Assembly (NCBI RefSeq): GCF_016920785.2
Contig: NW_024609835.1
Span: 78,544,795 to 78,608,794 of the forward strand
Source: Ixodes scapularis
Lineage: Eukaryota; Arthropoda; Arachnida; Ixodida; Ixodidae
Direction: 5' to 3'
Length of the DNA stretch: 64,000 bases
This document shows positions 33,601 through 44,869 of the stretch, piece by piece. A program made the translations under genes and the position numbers. Below the pieces are notes generated by a model, which searched no databases, had not been told where the DNA came from, and saw only the letters and a program-made list of their open reading frames with translations. Position 1 is the stretch's first letter. Each line of letters begins with the position of its first letter.

Positions 33601-34334
33601 TATAAATCTGTAATGGTCATTGACCAAGGAGCTCACCCGCACATGTCAAGCTTATATGCGCCGCGGGGAGAAATGGACATCGAGTAGGAGGTGTCGGGCG
33701 TTGTGTCGGTTGTTGTGTTTGTGTATATGTCGGTGCCGTGTAGCTGTGTGCTGTGTTGACTGCGTTGTATGTAGGGTTGTTGTGTGGCCGTGGTCGTTCA
33801 GTGTTAACAGACTCGTCTTTTTTTAAAAAACAGGCTGCTAGAAATCTCGATAGGTGGCGCAAGTTACCGCCCGATTCTAAATAGTTTGCTCAAATTATTT
33901 ATCCATGTGAGTTCGGCATTCGTTTTTTTCTTTTTTTGTCTAGCGGCTCGTTGAAGCTATTGACGCCGCCGGCCGCCGACAACACACGTACGTACCTTTG
34001 CAAGTAGCTACGTCCGCCGCTTGGAGACTTTACTGTGTATAAAAGACATCGAACGAGAACTAACGCGCCCTGTGTGCTTTCAATTCGGCTGAAAGGCGCG
34101 CGGCTCGCTGGGCTCGTCTCTCGCCTGTTCTCGGCCGCTGGCCGCCATGCTTCATAAGGAACACGCTCGAAACGGTTTTGCGGAAGGCAGACACGGTGTA
34201 GCGTGTTAAGTTTACACAGCAACTCATGTGTAGACGAAAAACACAGATGGCCTCGTGTAAAACGAACACGTTTCGACGTGTCCGCTATGGGACAACGGTT
34301 TACACGTCTGGGCGTGTTATTTTTGCTAACAGTG
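30686..34334 (-). mobile_element. CACTG-end element copy C (uninterrupted reference copy)
   Basis: On the plus strand it begins CACTGTTAGCAAGTCTCGTG (30686) and ends TTTTTGCTAACAGTG (34334), with TG on both outer sides (30684-30685, 34335-34336), a possible 2-bp duplication. At 3649 bp it is closely similar to copy B throughout, in inverse orientation. For example, the 86-codon frame at 31526-31786 is identical to that at 20399-20659. It has no nested insertions, so it defines the family. No transposase, RT or other motif is encoded. Long frames are not maintained between copies A, B and C. Confidence 0.8.
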
Positions 34335-34410
34335 TGGTGACGTCGACTAGTCGTGCAGATAGGAATGTAGAGAGATTCCACCTCCGGACGCGATAGCGAA
34401 CGGACGTGTT

Positions 34411-35611
34411 ATGCATCGCTCCTCGCCAGCGGCGGCGGCCGTTATCGGCCGCGGTGATAACGTTGTCCCCGTTTTGAAGGATCATCGTCTGCAGCTGCCG
34501 ACATTGCCCACCGGTGAAGCAGCGAAACTCAGCGTGGTCCTTCACGCTGACCTCGAAGGGAGACCATACCGCCTCGAAGACCTCCGGGACCCGTTGAAAC
34601 AGGTGGGCGTCTTGTCAGACGTGGCGGGTCTGGGAGCCTACCAGATGAGTGGAAGCCTACCAGATGAGCCACGTCTGGCTACTCAAGTTGCGGACGCCGG
34701 AGGCCAAGGCGAAGCTGCTGCAAGCCGGGAGTCTTCAGGTGAAGGGGAAGAAGTGTCTGCCGGTCGACCCCAACCGGAGGAAGCTTCGCGTCAAGCTCCA
34801 CTGGGTTTCCTTTGACGCGCCGGTGCACTCGATACCGCGAGCCTTCGAGCCTTTCGGGGAGGTGAAGGAGGTTTCCCGAGAGAAGTGGAAGGTCGACGGC
34901 TTCGTTGACGTCGACTCCACTACCGTCGTTATACGCCTGGCCCTCAAGGAGGGCGTCGCCCTCGAGAGCCTCCCGCACCAGCACCGTGTCAGCGGAGGCA
35001 ACGTTTTGGTCGTAGTTCCCGGGCGGGCGCCAATATGTCTCCGTTGCCGTCGCACGGGGCATATTCGCTGCGACTGCCGGGCTTCCCGGTGCACGGAGTG
35101 TCGCGCCTTTGGACACGAGGCCCGGGACTGCGTCGAGAAGTACGCTCGTGCGGCCTCCAGCAAAGTCAGTGAGGAGTCCACGGAGCTGCTGATGGATGAG
35201 GACGAGGCTGCGCTGGCTGCGACCCCGGCTACGTCAACGGCGAGCGTAGCGGCCGCTCCCGAGGGTGTCGCGGAGCCGTCCGATGTCAATGCCGCGCCGG
35301 TTGCTGGAACGACTGGCCGGGCCAAGTCTCCGGCCGTTCCGTCCGTCGAGGCGTCGAGACCTGGGAACACAGCAGCCGGCACGAGCGACGTCACCGCCCC
35401 TGACTTGTCAGGGGAATCGCCCATCGAAGACCAGGACTCCTCGGGAAGCGGTGCAGCCTCGAAGCGGACGCGGGACGACGGAAGCGGGGACCCTAACGCG
35501 ACGAGCAAGGAAGAGCCACCCTCCAAGGCAGCGCCCCTCTGGAGAAGACTGCTCCAAGTCAAACAGAACATTCCTGTGAAGGACCAGAAAGGGGCGCAAC
35601 CACCCCCCTAA
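34411..35611 (+). pseudogene. LINE ORF1 with CCHC zinc knuckles, broken by a 19-bp duplication
   Basis: Translation begins MHRSSPAAAAVIGRGDNVVP at 34411, only 77 bp from the end of copy C. The frame is correct to about GLGAYQMS. A 19-bp tandem duplication (GCCTACCAGATGAG at 34636 and 34655) then shifts it by one, and the true frame continues from 34649. The RNA-binding part (VKLHWVSFDAPVHSIPRAFE) is followed by two knuckles, CLRCRRTGHIRCDC and CTECRAFGHEARDC (about residues 130-165 of the 34649 frame). An acidic, Ala/Pro/Ser-rich tail follows. ORF1 proteins of this type bind element RNA. Confidence 0.75.
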
Positions 35612-35742
35612 CCTGGCGTGGCCGGTGGCTTTCGGACGTCGAAGTCCGCACATCGGACGGCCAGCTTCTCGGAACCTAAGGTAGGCACCATACGGTCTCC
35701 CTCCCCCTGAATTGCAATACGTCTCGAAGCAGCCTTACGCGT

Positions 35743-37190
35743 GGCCACGATTAATGTTCGTGGCCTGTCAGCCAGGCGTAGGCAGTGCCAGTTGAACCGT
35801 TTATTTTCTGAGAACGAGCTTGATATTATTGCCGTTCAAGAAACCAAAATTGAAAGCCAGGAACAGACTGACCGTATGGTGCGAAATTTTTCAGAATTTT
35901 TTTAACGTTTGCGTGTCGCATGCTGTTGGGTTTTCCTCCGGCTGTTGTTTCTTTATTCGGCGGTCAATTGGAGTGTTAGAAACAGCCGTGCATTCTTGTG
36001 GTTCCGGGCGATTTGTTTACTGCGATTTTTCTTTTTCTAACGCTGATTGGCGCGTTTTCTGTGTTAACGCGCCGAATCGCGAAGTTGAACGCAAAGTTTT
36101 TTTTGAAAGCCTGAGCACGTATCTCGATTGCGAGCGGGTAATTATTTTTCTTGGTGATTTTAACTGCGTTTGTAGGCCACAAGATCGAGTGCGTCATGCT
36201 CCTGTTCGAGACGCAAGTTCCTTTTCTTTGAATGACCTTGTTTCGGGGTATTGCTTAGAGGACGTGGCGGCCTGTATGAATCAGGGAAATGTACAGTTCA
36301 CGCATTTTCAAGGCCGGAGTCATACGAGACTGGATAGGATCTATGTCTCTCTTGATCTTTTACCTCTTTGTAGCGATTACTCTGTTAAGCACATGTCTTT
36401 CAGTGATCATGCGTTAGTCATGTTTACTCTTGGCAATAAGACAAAATCACCTAAATGGGACTGGGCACTATGGAAGCTCAACAGTAGTATTCTTACGGAT
36501 GAACCTTTTAGAGGAAGTGTGAGTAAACTTTTTGAAAATTTATATGGTAACGATAATGCACTGTGGGCTGTTCTTTGGGATCTTTTTAATGAAGAAGTAA
36601 AGATGGCTGCAATCGAGCGAAGCAGCACCCTTAAATATCAGAAAAAGAAAGAAGAGGATGTTTTACGGCGTCAGTTAAACGGTTTTGTAACACTAGAGAG
36701 CGCGAATCCCGGTGAATTTATGCGCGAAATAAAAGAATGTAAAAGTAAATTGGAACTGATCGATGTCGAGAAATACAGAGGAGCGATAGTAAGGGCTCAA
36801 AGCGACAAGCTGTGGATGGGTGAAGCTCCGACGAAGCGCGCACTATACGACGAAAAAAGTTACGCGCGACGTAACGATATCAGGGAAATCTGTTACGGAA
36901 CTACGGTGACGCGTGACAAGGCGGTTATTGAAAGGGCTTTTGTGGAGCATTATCGAAATCTGTTTGGGCGTATCGCGTCAGTAGACGACGGGTTCGATGC
37001 GGATTTTTTGTTTTTGATGCCCCAGCTAGAACAGCACGTGTGCGACAGCCTAGAGGTGCCTATCACCGTGCCGGAAATCGAAGCGGCCATCGATGAGCTG
37101 ACGAGTGGAAAGACCCCAGGGCCGGATGGCCTTGGTGCCGATTTTTATAAGTCTTTTAAGCATGCAGTCCCTATTAAAAATCGCTCTGAG
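35743..37190 (+). pseudogene. L1/Tx1-like LINE ORF2: endonuclease and start of RT, truncated
   Basis: ATINVRGLSARRRQCQLNRL and IIAVQETKIESQEQTDRM open the endonuclease. A one-base shift in a T-run near 35890-35900 moves the frame to the long 463-codon ORF. Endonuclease motifs continue: SGCCFFIRRS, IIFLGDFNCVCRPQDR, RLDRIYVS and the catalytic SDHALVMF. A linker leads to RT motif 0/1, SGKTPGPDGLGADFYKSF. The match ends near 37170, where a different repeat begins, so the palm with its aspartates is absent. It follows ORF1 on the same strand. Confidence 0.8.
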
Positions 37191-37435
37191 GGGACTTCAG
37201 GAATTCTTTAAAGGGTGTGAAGGGGACTTCAGGAATTCTTGTGATGTTTGAAAGGTGCACCGATATTTCCTGGCGGCTTCGTTGGCCCCGTCAGAGGCTC
37301 TCCTGAAATGTCTGAAGTCCCCTTTACAATGCCTTGAAATGTCTGAAAGCCTGTCAAGGACTTTTCTAATAGGGTCGGGAAAACTTTCAGGCTTCTTGAG
37401 ATGTCTGTGGGGACACGGCCTAGGTGAAGAAAATA
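37190..37435. repeat. GGGGACTTCAGGAATTCTT repeats and inverted relatives
   Basis: GGGGACTTCAGGAATTCTT occurs twice (near 37191 and 37224). TGAAATGTCTGAAGTCCCC, its diverged reverse complement, follows near 37308, with AATGTCTGAAAG and GAGATGTCTG further on. The block abuts the truncated LINE. Its origin is unknown. Confidence 0.5.
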
Positions 37436-37559
37436 CATGTCGCAGAATTAGAACATAGCTACGTATTGTTCACAAAGGGAAAACAAATAATTATCTAGAG
37501 AATGTCGACCGTATGTGTGTACGGTAAGTTTTTTATTAATGCTCTTCTATCAAACAACT

Positions 37560-37700
37560 GGGCACCTCGACCCGTCTGTCACTGGCCGGGTGTTCGGTCC
37601 CCAAGGGGGCTACGGGTTCGATCGCCCCATGTGGAGAATCGACAAGGCGCGGGCCGAGTGTTGTTGGCCGAGCGGCGTTTTGAGGCGAACAAGCTTTACT
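37560..37700 (+). other. possible tRNA-related SINE head
   Basis: ACTGGCCGGGTGTTCGGTCC (A-box-like) is followed about 40 bp later by GGGTTCGATCGCCCC (B-box-like, 37615-37628). The folding potential is poor and no tail is seen. It could equally be a chance match. Confidence 0.25.
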
Positions 37701-38102
37701 TGTTGCACTAATAATAATTAAAAAGGGCAAGCCGAGAGCAGCGCGTTGCCCGAATTCGGGGACGCTGGTGAGATTCCGAGGGCGAAGCGGCAGCGACTCG
37801 TGCCGGGAACCGGTTTCCCCGCGAAGGACGGTCCCCAAAAAGTGAAAAAAAAAATAAAAATAAACAAAACCATTTTGCTTCTTACCAGAGTCGGAAGTCC
37901 TCTCTTTTTCGTCGTCGCCAAAAACACGAACAGGCAACTCAAATCCCCCCCCCCTTTTTACATTGCCTACACACACACACTACGCTTCTCTCCGCCCGGC
38001 AATGGGGAGAGGGTGCAATACCGCCAGTTCCGGACAGCACGCTTCTCCCATGGTCGACGGGAGAGAGTGGTGTGAGGAAGCCGAAGAAGTCAGGAGGCCG
38101 CT

Positions 38103-38560
38103 ATAGCCATTTTCTTTCCGCTCGTGGGTGGTTTGTTTCTCACCGCCACGGAGATCTGGAACGGACCGGTTTCCTACATCCAGAAAGGTAAGCACTGCTT
38201 TGAGGGCTCGCCCCTTGGTCTGTTTTAATTTGTGCCGTTTCTTCCTTGGTTCTGCAGGTGAACCCCAGTTCGGCGTTGGCCGCCTTCAGCACCGCTCGAG
38301 CACCATCGTGTTCAGCGCATTCAAGGAGATGGTGGCCGGTGTCGGCCTACTCGCAGTGCCTGCGCACCGGGATCATAGCACTAGCTGTGGGTCCTGGTAT
38401 CCTGGGACGGTGGATGACGGCCGCTGTCCCGCCTTGTTCCTTGCGCCTCTTCGTCCGACCGGCCTCAGAAGCATCCAGCGAGCGAAAAATACGCGGAAGA
38501 CGCCGCCCCGACGACATCGTGGACGAAACCGTGACTATGCTCGGAACTTCTCAACGGTGA
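38103..38560 (+). CDS. candidate two-exon fragment of unknown function
   Basis: CATCCAGAAAG|GTAAGCACTG near 38187 is a good splice donor, and a T-rich tract ending TTGGTTCTGCAG|GTGAA near 38258 a good acceptor, 70-75 bp apart. The upstream part reads AIFFPLVGGLFLTATEIW, a hydrophobic segment that could be membrane-inserted. The downstream exon is open in two frames; one (38246-38560) ends DDIVDETVTMLGTSQR before a stop. No start codon was found upstream in frame. I do not recognise the protein. Confidence 0.25.
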
Positions 38561-38884
38561 CGGGATCTGCTTGCGAGTTCGTGGTTTTCGCTAAACCTGC
38601 TTACTGAGACTGTGTATGTGTACGTGAGGTGCACCTGCTCCGTTTTGTTAGCTGAACTACCGTACATCAGGAATTTACCCAACGGCATTGTGATTACTTT
38701 GAACGATATTTTTCGTTGTGTTAAAGAAGTTAGTTGTTCCTATTTGATATGATCTCTTTCGTCGACAGCTCCCAAGCAGCACGTTGTGAATGGGCCATCG
38801 CTGGCAAGTGTACTATGGCCAACCAGATTTTCGATGGCCCAAGCTTGGCCAAAGTGCTCGGCAATAGCAGTGTTTTCGTCCTCG

Positions 38885-39163
38885 TCTGGTGACTTGCCAT
38901 TCACTTTATGCCAGTCGCTGGCCATTCACTTTAGGCCAGTGACTGGCCATTCACTTTAGGCCAGTGACTGGCCATTCACTTTAGGCCAGTGACTGGCTAT
39001 TCACTTTAGGCCAGTGACTGGCCATTCACCTTTATCCAGTGGCTGGCCATTCACTTTAGGCCAGAGAATGGCCATTCAGCTTTGGCCAGTCACTTTCGGC
39101 CAGCCACTGGCCATTCACGTTTGGCCAGCCACTAGCCATTGACTTCCGGCCAGTCACTGGCCA
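38885..39163. repeat. 25-bp minisatellite of TGGCCA palindromes
   Basis: About eleven units of GCCATTCACTTTAGGCCAGT + GACTG run in tandem. The central copies are nearly identical and the distal ones (after 39060) are degenerate. Each unit contains the palindrome TGGCCA. The repeat spills leftward as scattered TGGCCA words to about 38790. Confidence 0.85.
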
Positions 39164-39500
39164 AAAGTGGCTGTAGTTATACACTTAATACATAATTTAT
39201 CACAGACTGCCAGAAAATTTGGGTGTTCCTCAGAAGACTGTCAAGAGTTTCGGGAGGTCAAGTTTGAGAACTCAACCCCAGAAACTTTTACATAGTAATG
39301 ACACGCGAGCTGCTGCAAGTCTGCTCAATATTTATTGGACCTTTTTGAGTACTAAGTCTCACGACGCTGGTTGCGACCACCATTCCAGTCGTCGCGGGTT
39401 CAGGGATGGTATGTTGTCCCACCATTAAGATCCCCCGGTAGTGCAGCAGTAAAAAAAAATAAAAAGAGGTAACTTTAGGTGAAGGGACAGTGCAACAATG

Positions 39501-39629
39501 GAGAGTTTTAGTAGATCGTTCCGATACCTCCGATAGCCCCGATAACGATACTATGCATGCGCAAGGGAGGCGGTGGCGGAGTATCGGGTATCGTTATCGG
39601 AGTCATGGGAGCGATCTACTAAAACTCTC
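39501..39629. mobile_element. 129-bp foldback MITE
   Basis: GAGAGTTTTAGTAGATCGTT at the left and ATCTACTAAAACTCTC at the right are inverted. Complementarity continues inward through CCGATACC.CCGATA and GTATCG. It has no ORF. Confidence 0.7.
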
Positions 39630-39704
39630 TACTCTTCAATTACAATATTTTTCAGTTTACACAAGCTTACTGGCACTAATGGGAAAGAGAAGCCTTGAGT
39701 ACAC

Positions 39705-39832
39705 AGTAAAAGTTTTTACACATTTAAGGGTGTAAATCAGTTTGTCCCTGGGCTAACACCCTTATGGCGTTCAGGCAAGCACCCTTCATAAAGGGTGCTT
39801 GCTAACACCCTTGGTAAAGGGTGCTTGGCATG
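39705..39832. repeat. cluster of AAGGGTG/CACCCTT palindromic words
   Basis: TTTAAGGGTGTAAA, CTAACACCCTTATG, CACCCTTCATAAAGGGTG and CACCCTTGGTAAAGGGTG occur within 130 bp, forming several small hairpins. Probably a fragment of a MITE. Confidence 0.5.
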
Positions 39833-42627
39833 AAATGGGCACCTGCTGGGGTGGCCCAGTGGATGCTGCGCCACCCCAGCCAATCTGTCGCCGGGAGAGT
39901 ATCATGCGACGTTTTGGTTATGTGGAGTACAAGGTCACATGACGCTCTCCCGACGCTGGACTGGCTGGTAGCGTCCGCCGCGCTCGGACGAAGGGTGAAA
40001 TGAAGTATAGACCCCAGTGAACATTTCATTGGAATGTGTCCAATACACATAACAGAACTTGTAAATTGTACAAAAATCATATATGGTATCGCATATTCTT
40101 ATATTATTATTACATGATTTACAGCTTATCATATTTACTGAACACATTTACATTTTTTTCACTTAGAGGGATTGCCACATCACCACATACGAGGCATGTG
40201 ATAAAGAAATAATGAGTCACACTAAACACAACTCACTTCATGAAGTAATACAAAAGAGCTCCTTGCAAGCCACATCATAACCCCGTGGGCAATTGGGAAG
40301 TGCTACGGCACGCCCTTTTCTCGAACTCTAAGTGAGCAAGCAGTGGCCCCAAGCATCGCACTGCACGGCTGAACCATTGTGAACATCATGGTCTGCCACG
40401 AACGAAGCATGTAAAGCTTTCCTGTTTGGAGATCAAGTGACATGTTTTGTTTGTCTCAGGGGATTGCAGGCAACCCACGCTTCGCTTATCACTTGTCTCC
40501 TACGCGCATCTGGCTCAACTCACAAATCGCGCATTGTACTAAACGGTCCAAGAAGACGGAAAGGAAGGACTCCCCTCATTCTCGGACCCTCGTTCGTGCA
40601 ACCGGAAACAGCCATTCTCCCCCTAGAAGATTAGCCCGTCGCTTAAAACTCGAACAAAAGTTGCTTTCCCCATCCCGTTGAGCCCCAAGCTGACAGTGTT
40701 GTGGAAGCTACGTGCTCCTTGGGCCAGCCCACGTGGGCCAGCCACACGCTCGTCACGCCACGGGTACTTCGAACGGCTCGGTTGTAACGCGCTGACGATA
40801 TTGACACCACCACAACGCTGCCAGCGCCACCAAGGGCAAAGCTGATAACCACGCCTGCCTTGCTACTCCACGAACGCGGGGAATCTTTTCTTTCTGCTTT
40901 TGTTTGCGCCGGATATCCCCTGACGCATCGCGCTCTCCGTTCGCTTCTCTTCGAGCGCTTGCTGGAGTGCACCGTCTGGAACGCAAAATATAGCCAGCCG
41001 TTCAAAATACAAACGTGCGATTATCATTTACGGTTATTATCTCTCATACTTGATTCCCTTCTAAACGAAACTTGAATATTTCGATTTTTGTTTCCGTACC
41101 CCTTTAAAGAACACAACTGTGATGATGATTTAATGAATGATGATGATGAAACAATTTTGACTAAAGAGAGTGACCACAAGGGTATACTGAAAGAATCACT
41201 AACAATGATGAAACCTAGAAATATATTAGTGCCTTCCCTGTGTTTTGCCATTGAGTGGAAGAAGCTTCTTGGCCTATATTTTTGTTAGAAACAGGTGTGA
41301 TGCGTCCGTCTGTTTTTTTTTAATCTTGATGTTGTGCAATTTTTTATTTCCTAGGTTGAAAGCTCAAGGCATTCCCTGTTGTTTGTTCAACCACATTTAC
41401 CCAAATGTTAGTGGGTTGCTTTTTTATGTTTACTGTCCTTGGGTATGTCAGGGGTTGTGAACAGTAAAACGTTGTAAGGCCCAGGAAGGAATTCCCTTTG
41501 TAAAGTGGTGGCAAGCAGAAGAGGAATTGTAAAAACTGACTTCATGTCTTTTCCTGCGTTTTCTTTTTTGGGTCGCCTATTCATTTTTTGCCCATTAATA
41601 CTCAGCTGTGTTTGATACTTCTCTGCGTTTGTGTCATCCTTCAGAGAACCCGTCTTTAATAAATTATGTGTTTAGCCTGTTTAGCTAGCTTGCACCCTCC
41701 TTTTTGTTTTTGACCATTAATAAATGACTGTACGATTCAACTGCAAGCACAGTGTTAATGCATAGTAATAAATAGCAGCATACTTTTATTGACTAGTGGT
41801 GATGATTGGACTAGTTAGTAGCCAATTATTGAAAAGAAATCATGAAGAATATTGGAACAGAGGATGTGAACACAACACAGCGCTGTGTTGATCTCCTCCT
41901 TTTTGTCCGTGCCATTCACATTCCATGTTTTTAATAACACATTTATTAATAATTTTCTGCTTGGTATCATCTGTATAGGGGTTCACTGGAACGACCCATC
42001 TGCTATTGCATTCACTTTAGGGCAGCTCCCCCTTCCTCATGGTGCCATCGCTCAGGAAGTGCAAGGCGGGTGTCACTCTCACTCTTGTGGTTCAGTTCCC
42101 CAGGTTCCCATAGGTTTCAAGCTGCTAGCCAAACTGAGTCAGGCCTTCCAGCCCTGCAGGAAATGTCAATTCCACTCTTTTAGACGTAGACACCCACATT
42201 TTGCGTGTACGTGAAAGAAGCTCTAACAGAGAGGAAACAAAATGATTGGCCTTTTTTTAATGCATCCTTTTCTTTCGCTGAGAACATACATAAACGTTAC
42301 ACGCTATTGTACATTCAGTGGTGCGGCTTAATTTAGGAAGAGCACTTTTTTTCATATAACTTTTATATAAAGAAAAAACTCAATATAATGGGTCGGACAT
42401 AAATGGTTGCTATGAACTGCCCTATACATTTACACATTACCTGATATCCTCAAAAGAGTAGAGTAGCGTAGGGCTGCACTGCACCAATTACGTATTTGTA
42501 ACCAATTAATAGTTGGCATTTATTTGTTTATTACTATTGGCTATTATTCTTTGACAGAAAGAATAACCGGGCGAGTTGGTACGGTGGTAGTCTGTGAACT
42601 CCATCAAATATTGAGGTTTGACATTAG
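39833..42627. other. unassigned sequence
   Basis: No convincing gene. A 120-codon minus frame (40643-41005) and a 66-codon plus frame with an acidic CDDDLMNDDDET start (41088-41288, preceded by a splice-acceptor-like CCTTTAAAG) are the best coding candidates, neither recognised. Confidence 0.4.
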
Positions 42628-42631
42628 TTAA

Positions 42632-43529
42632 AGGGGCCCTCCGGATCGTTATGCGATGATCTATTTATGGCGGTAACTCAATCTACAGGCCCTAAGGATC
42701 CTAAAAATCGTAAAATTACGGTCATGCGCGGCGGATTTCTCTACTAAAATTGCTATCAAAGTCCACGGCACGCCCCCCTTTCTGAGATGAGCCCGGAAAA
42801 CGGGATGGGCATCTCTTTACGCGTCAGCCAATAGCAAGCGAAGGATTCCGGCGTCACTGCGCGTCGCCAACGCGGCCGACCGCCGACCCGCGGAGGAATC
42901 TCTTGAACACGCGCGGACCATCGTCAAGGGACCCGGACTTTGTGCTCGGCAGTCGTCGTTCGTCGCACCGCACCGTCGCGCTGCTACTGCAATACGCAGT
43001 CGCATTCCACAGATAACAAGGAAAAGTTTGACTCGTTGACGTGGAAGGATAGCAAAGCTGGCTTCGGAGTCGGGATCCACGGAAAGGAGGAACATGTGTC
43101 CCGCAAACGCACGCCTGCAGACGCCCCGGGAAGCAGACGAGCCGACGCGCCGACGCATCGCCCACTAGCAACAAGCTTGCGGGGAGAAAACATAGTTCGC
43201 TGGTATTGGAGCGATAATTGCGGACTATGTTTCCCGCACCACAATCAGTTTACGTTTTTCTCAAACTCTAATTTACAACAAGCTTGAAAAGTGTTACAAT
43301 AATAACGTTCGCATTCACCGCGAGATGCAGCATTTCCATTGGTCAAGTTTTAGCGATGGGCAGGGAATGGGGGATCGTCTTCCAAGAGAAAATAGTCCCG
43401 ATATATTTCTTCTGCCACCTGCTTAATAAACGGTTTTGTAATCTAAAACTTTGTATACATATTAACTTGCACCTACTATGCAATATAACAACATAAACAG
43501 ACGATCACAGAAAGCTCCGGAGAGCCCCT
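42632..43529. mobile_element. Kolobok-like nonautonomous element K1 (TTAA target)
   Basis: The ends AGGGGCCCTCCGGA and TCCGGAGAGCCCCT are inverted (13 of 14). TTAA flanks both sides (42628-42631 and 43530-43533). At 898 bp it has a GC-rich interior with overlapping frames of 70-115 codons on both strands, none recognised. TTAA duplication occurs in piggyBac and Kolobok. The related element at 57386-58471 carries a THAP finger, which favours Kolobok. Confidence 0.6.
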
Positions 43530-43695
43530 TTAATTTTTTCCCCCTTTTTTCATGTTTTTGTTTTTTCTAGCTGCTCTGATTTTTGTAAGGGCTTTCGCCT
43601 ACTAAAAAAGGTGACATCTAAACTCCTTTTATTTTTTGCATCACACAATCGTAAACTTAAAAAGTGTGCCGGTTCGGTAAACGCGAAGAGACCTA

Positions 43696-43796
43696 ATTTC
43701 CGAGGGTGAAACCTCTAAAAACAACGGACAAGTAAAAGAAACAAACAACACAGGGCGTTGTTTGTCCGTTGTTTTTAGCGCTTTTACCCTCGGAAA
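43696..43796. repeat. inverted repeat, about 36-bp arms
   Basis: AATTTCCGAGGGTGAAACCT and AAAAACAACGGACAA (43696-43731) pair with TTGTCCGTTGTTTTTAGCG and TTACCCTCGGAAAT (43760-43796). A small foldback element or arm pair; limits uncertain. Confidence 0.6.
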
Positions 43797-43799
43797 TAT

Positions 43800-44869
43800 G
43801 ACGAAGAGACCCCGCGTCTCTACGCACAGGCATTAGCTTATGCAAAAAATCATGCTGCATGCTCGCTCTTCTAACGTTTTTCTCGCTCCCGCTTTATGAA
43901 ACAAATCGGTGGCGAGCGGCTGTTAGGACAAGATGTCAGAACTAGCATGACCTGTGATTAACACTTTGGGACGGCGACTGAATGCTTGAACTGCCGTCAG
44001 ACGGCACTTGAACGCTCCGCACAAGCGTCGTCGGACGAGCGCCGCACAACGGCGCAAAGAACATGCTCAAGGTTTCGCCGCGCGGGAATCTTTCTCACAC
44101 TGCGGAGCGAGCCACAGGTTTTGAAGAAGATACGCCCTTTTCAAATAACGAAATAACACAGGGCAGAAGAATAGTTAGAATCAAGCATAGCTTAGCAAGC
44201 ACACGGTACACGACAAAGTTTGAAACAGCAGCCCACTTCGTAGAAACAAAAGAAAGTTGCTAACCGGCGTTTGCACGAGTCGTGCATGGGCGGTTCTGAA
44301 CTTACGGGCGTTGCCAAGACGCAGCGTCTCCCAGCTCTCAGTCATCGATTGTTATTCTTGAACACGGTATTCGTAAGGAAGATATTTAAAATATACACTA
44401 AAGCGGCTAAAACGTAAAAAAAATGAGATTTCCGAAGCTCCTGGAGTTTCAACGACCATTCAAACGAGCCCAACGGAAGCTGATTGCGATAGCGATGGTC
44501 TTGCGCAGTCTTCAAGAGTCTCTTTTCCTTTTTATTTATTGCTATGTTTTTTAGAACTATACTAAGCAAAATAAATTATATTAGTAACAAGAAGAATTTC
44601 ACTAAAATAATAATGTAAAACATTACAAAAAGTGAGTAAATCTTAGGTTTTATTTAAACTTTCGGTTTTTTCTTTTTTGTGTAACCCGAAACCGAAACTA
44701 CCTCAAGCAACGCTTCCTTCAACGCACCGCGTACCCAGAAGGGAATCCACCCCTATGAATCGGCGGATTCGAAGTTGGTTAAACGGAGCATTGCGTCGTC
44801 ATGTCTAGAAACGGCAATTGGAAAGTCGTGTCACCATGCCATGCACGACAGCCTTTGTCGCCAGGTCAA
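43800..44869. other. unassigned sequence
   Basis: No recognisable gene or element. Confidence 0.35.

Noticed and set aside
34735..35571. 278-codon minus-strand ORF
   Set aside because: It is antisense to the zinc-knuckle ORF1, whose motifs are clear. High GC keeps the opposite strand open.
38885..39163. CRISPR-like array
   Set aside because: The 25-bp units are contiguous with no unique spacers, and the context is eukaryotic.
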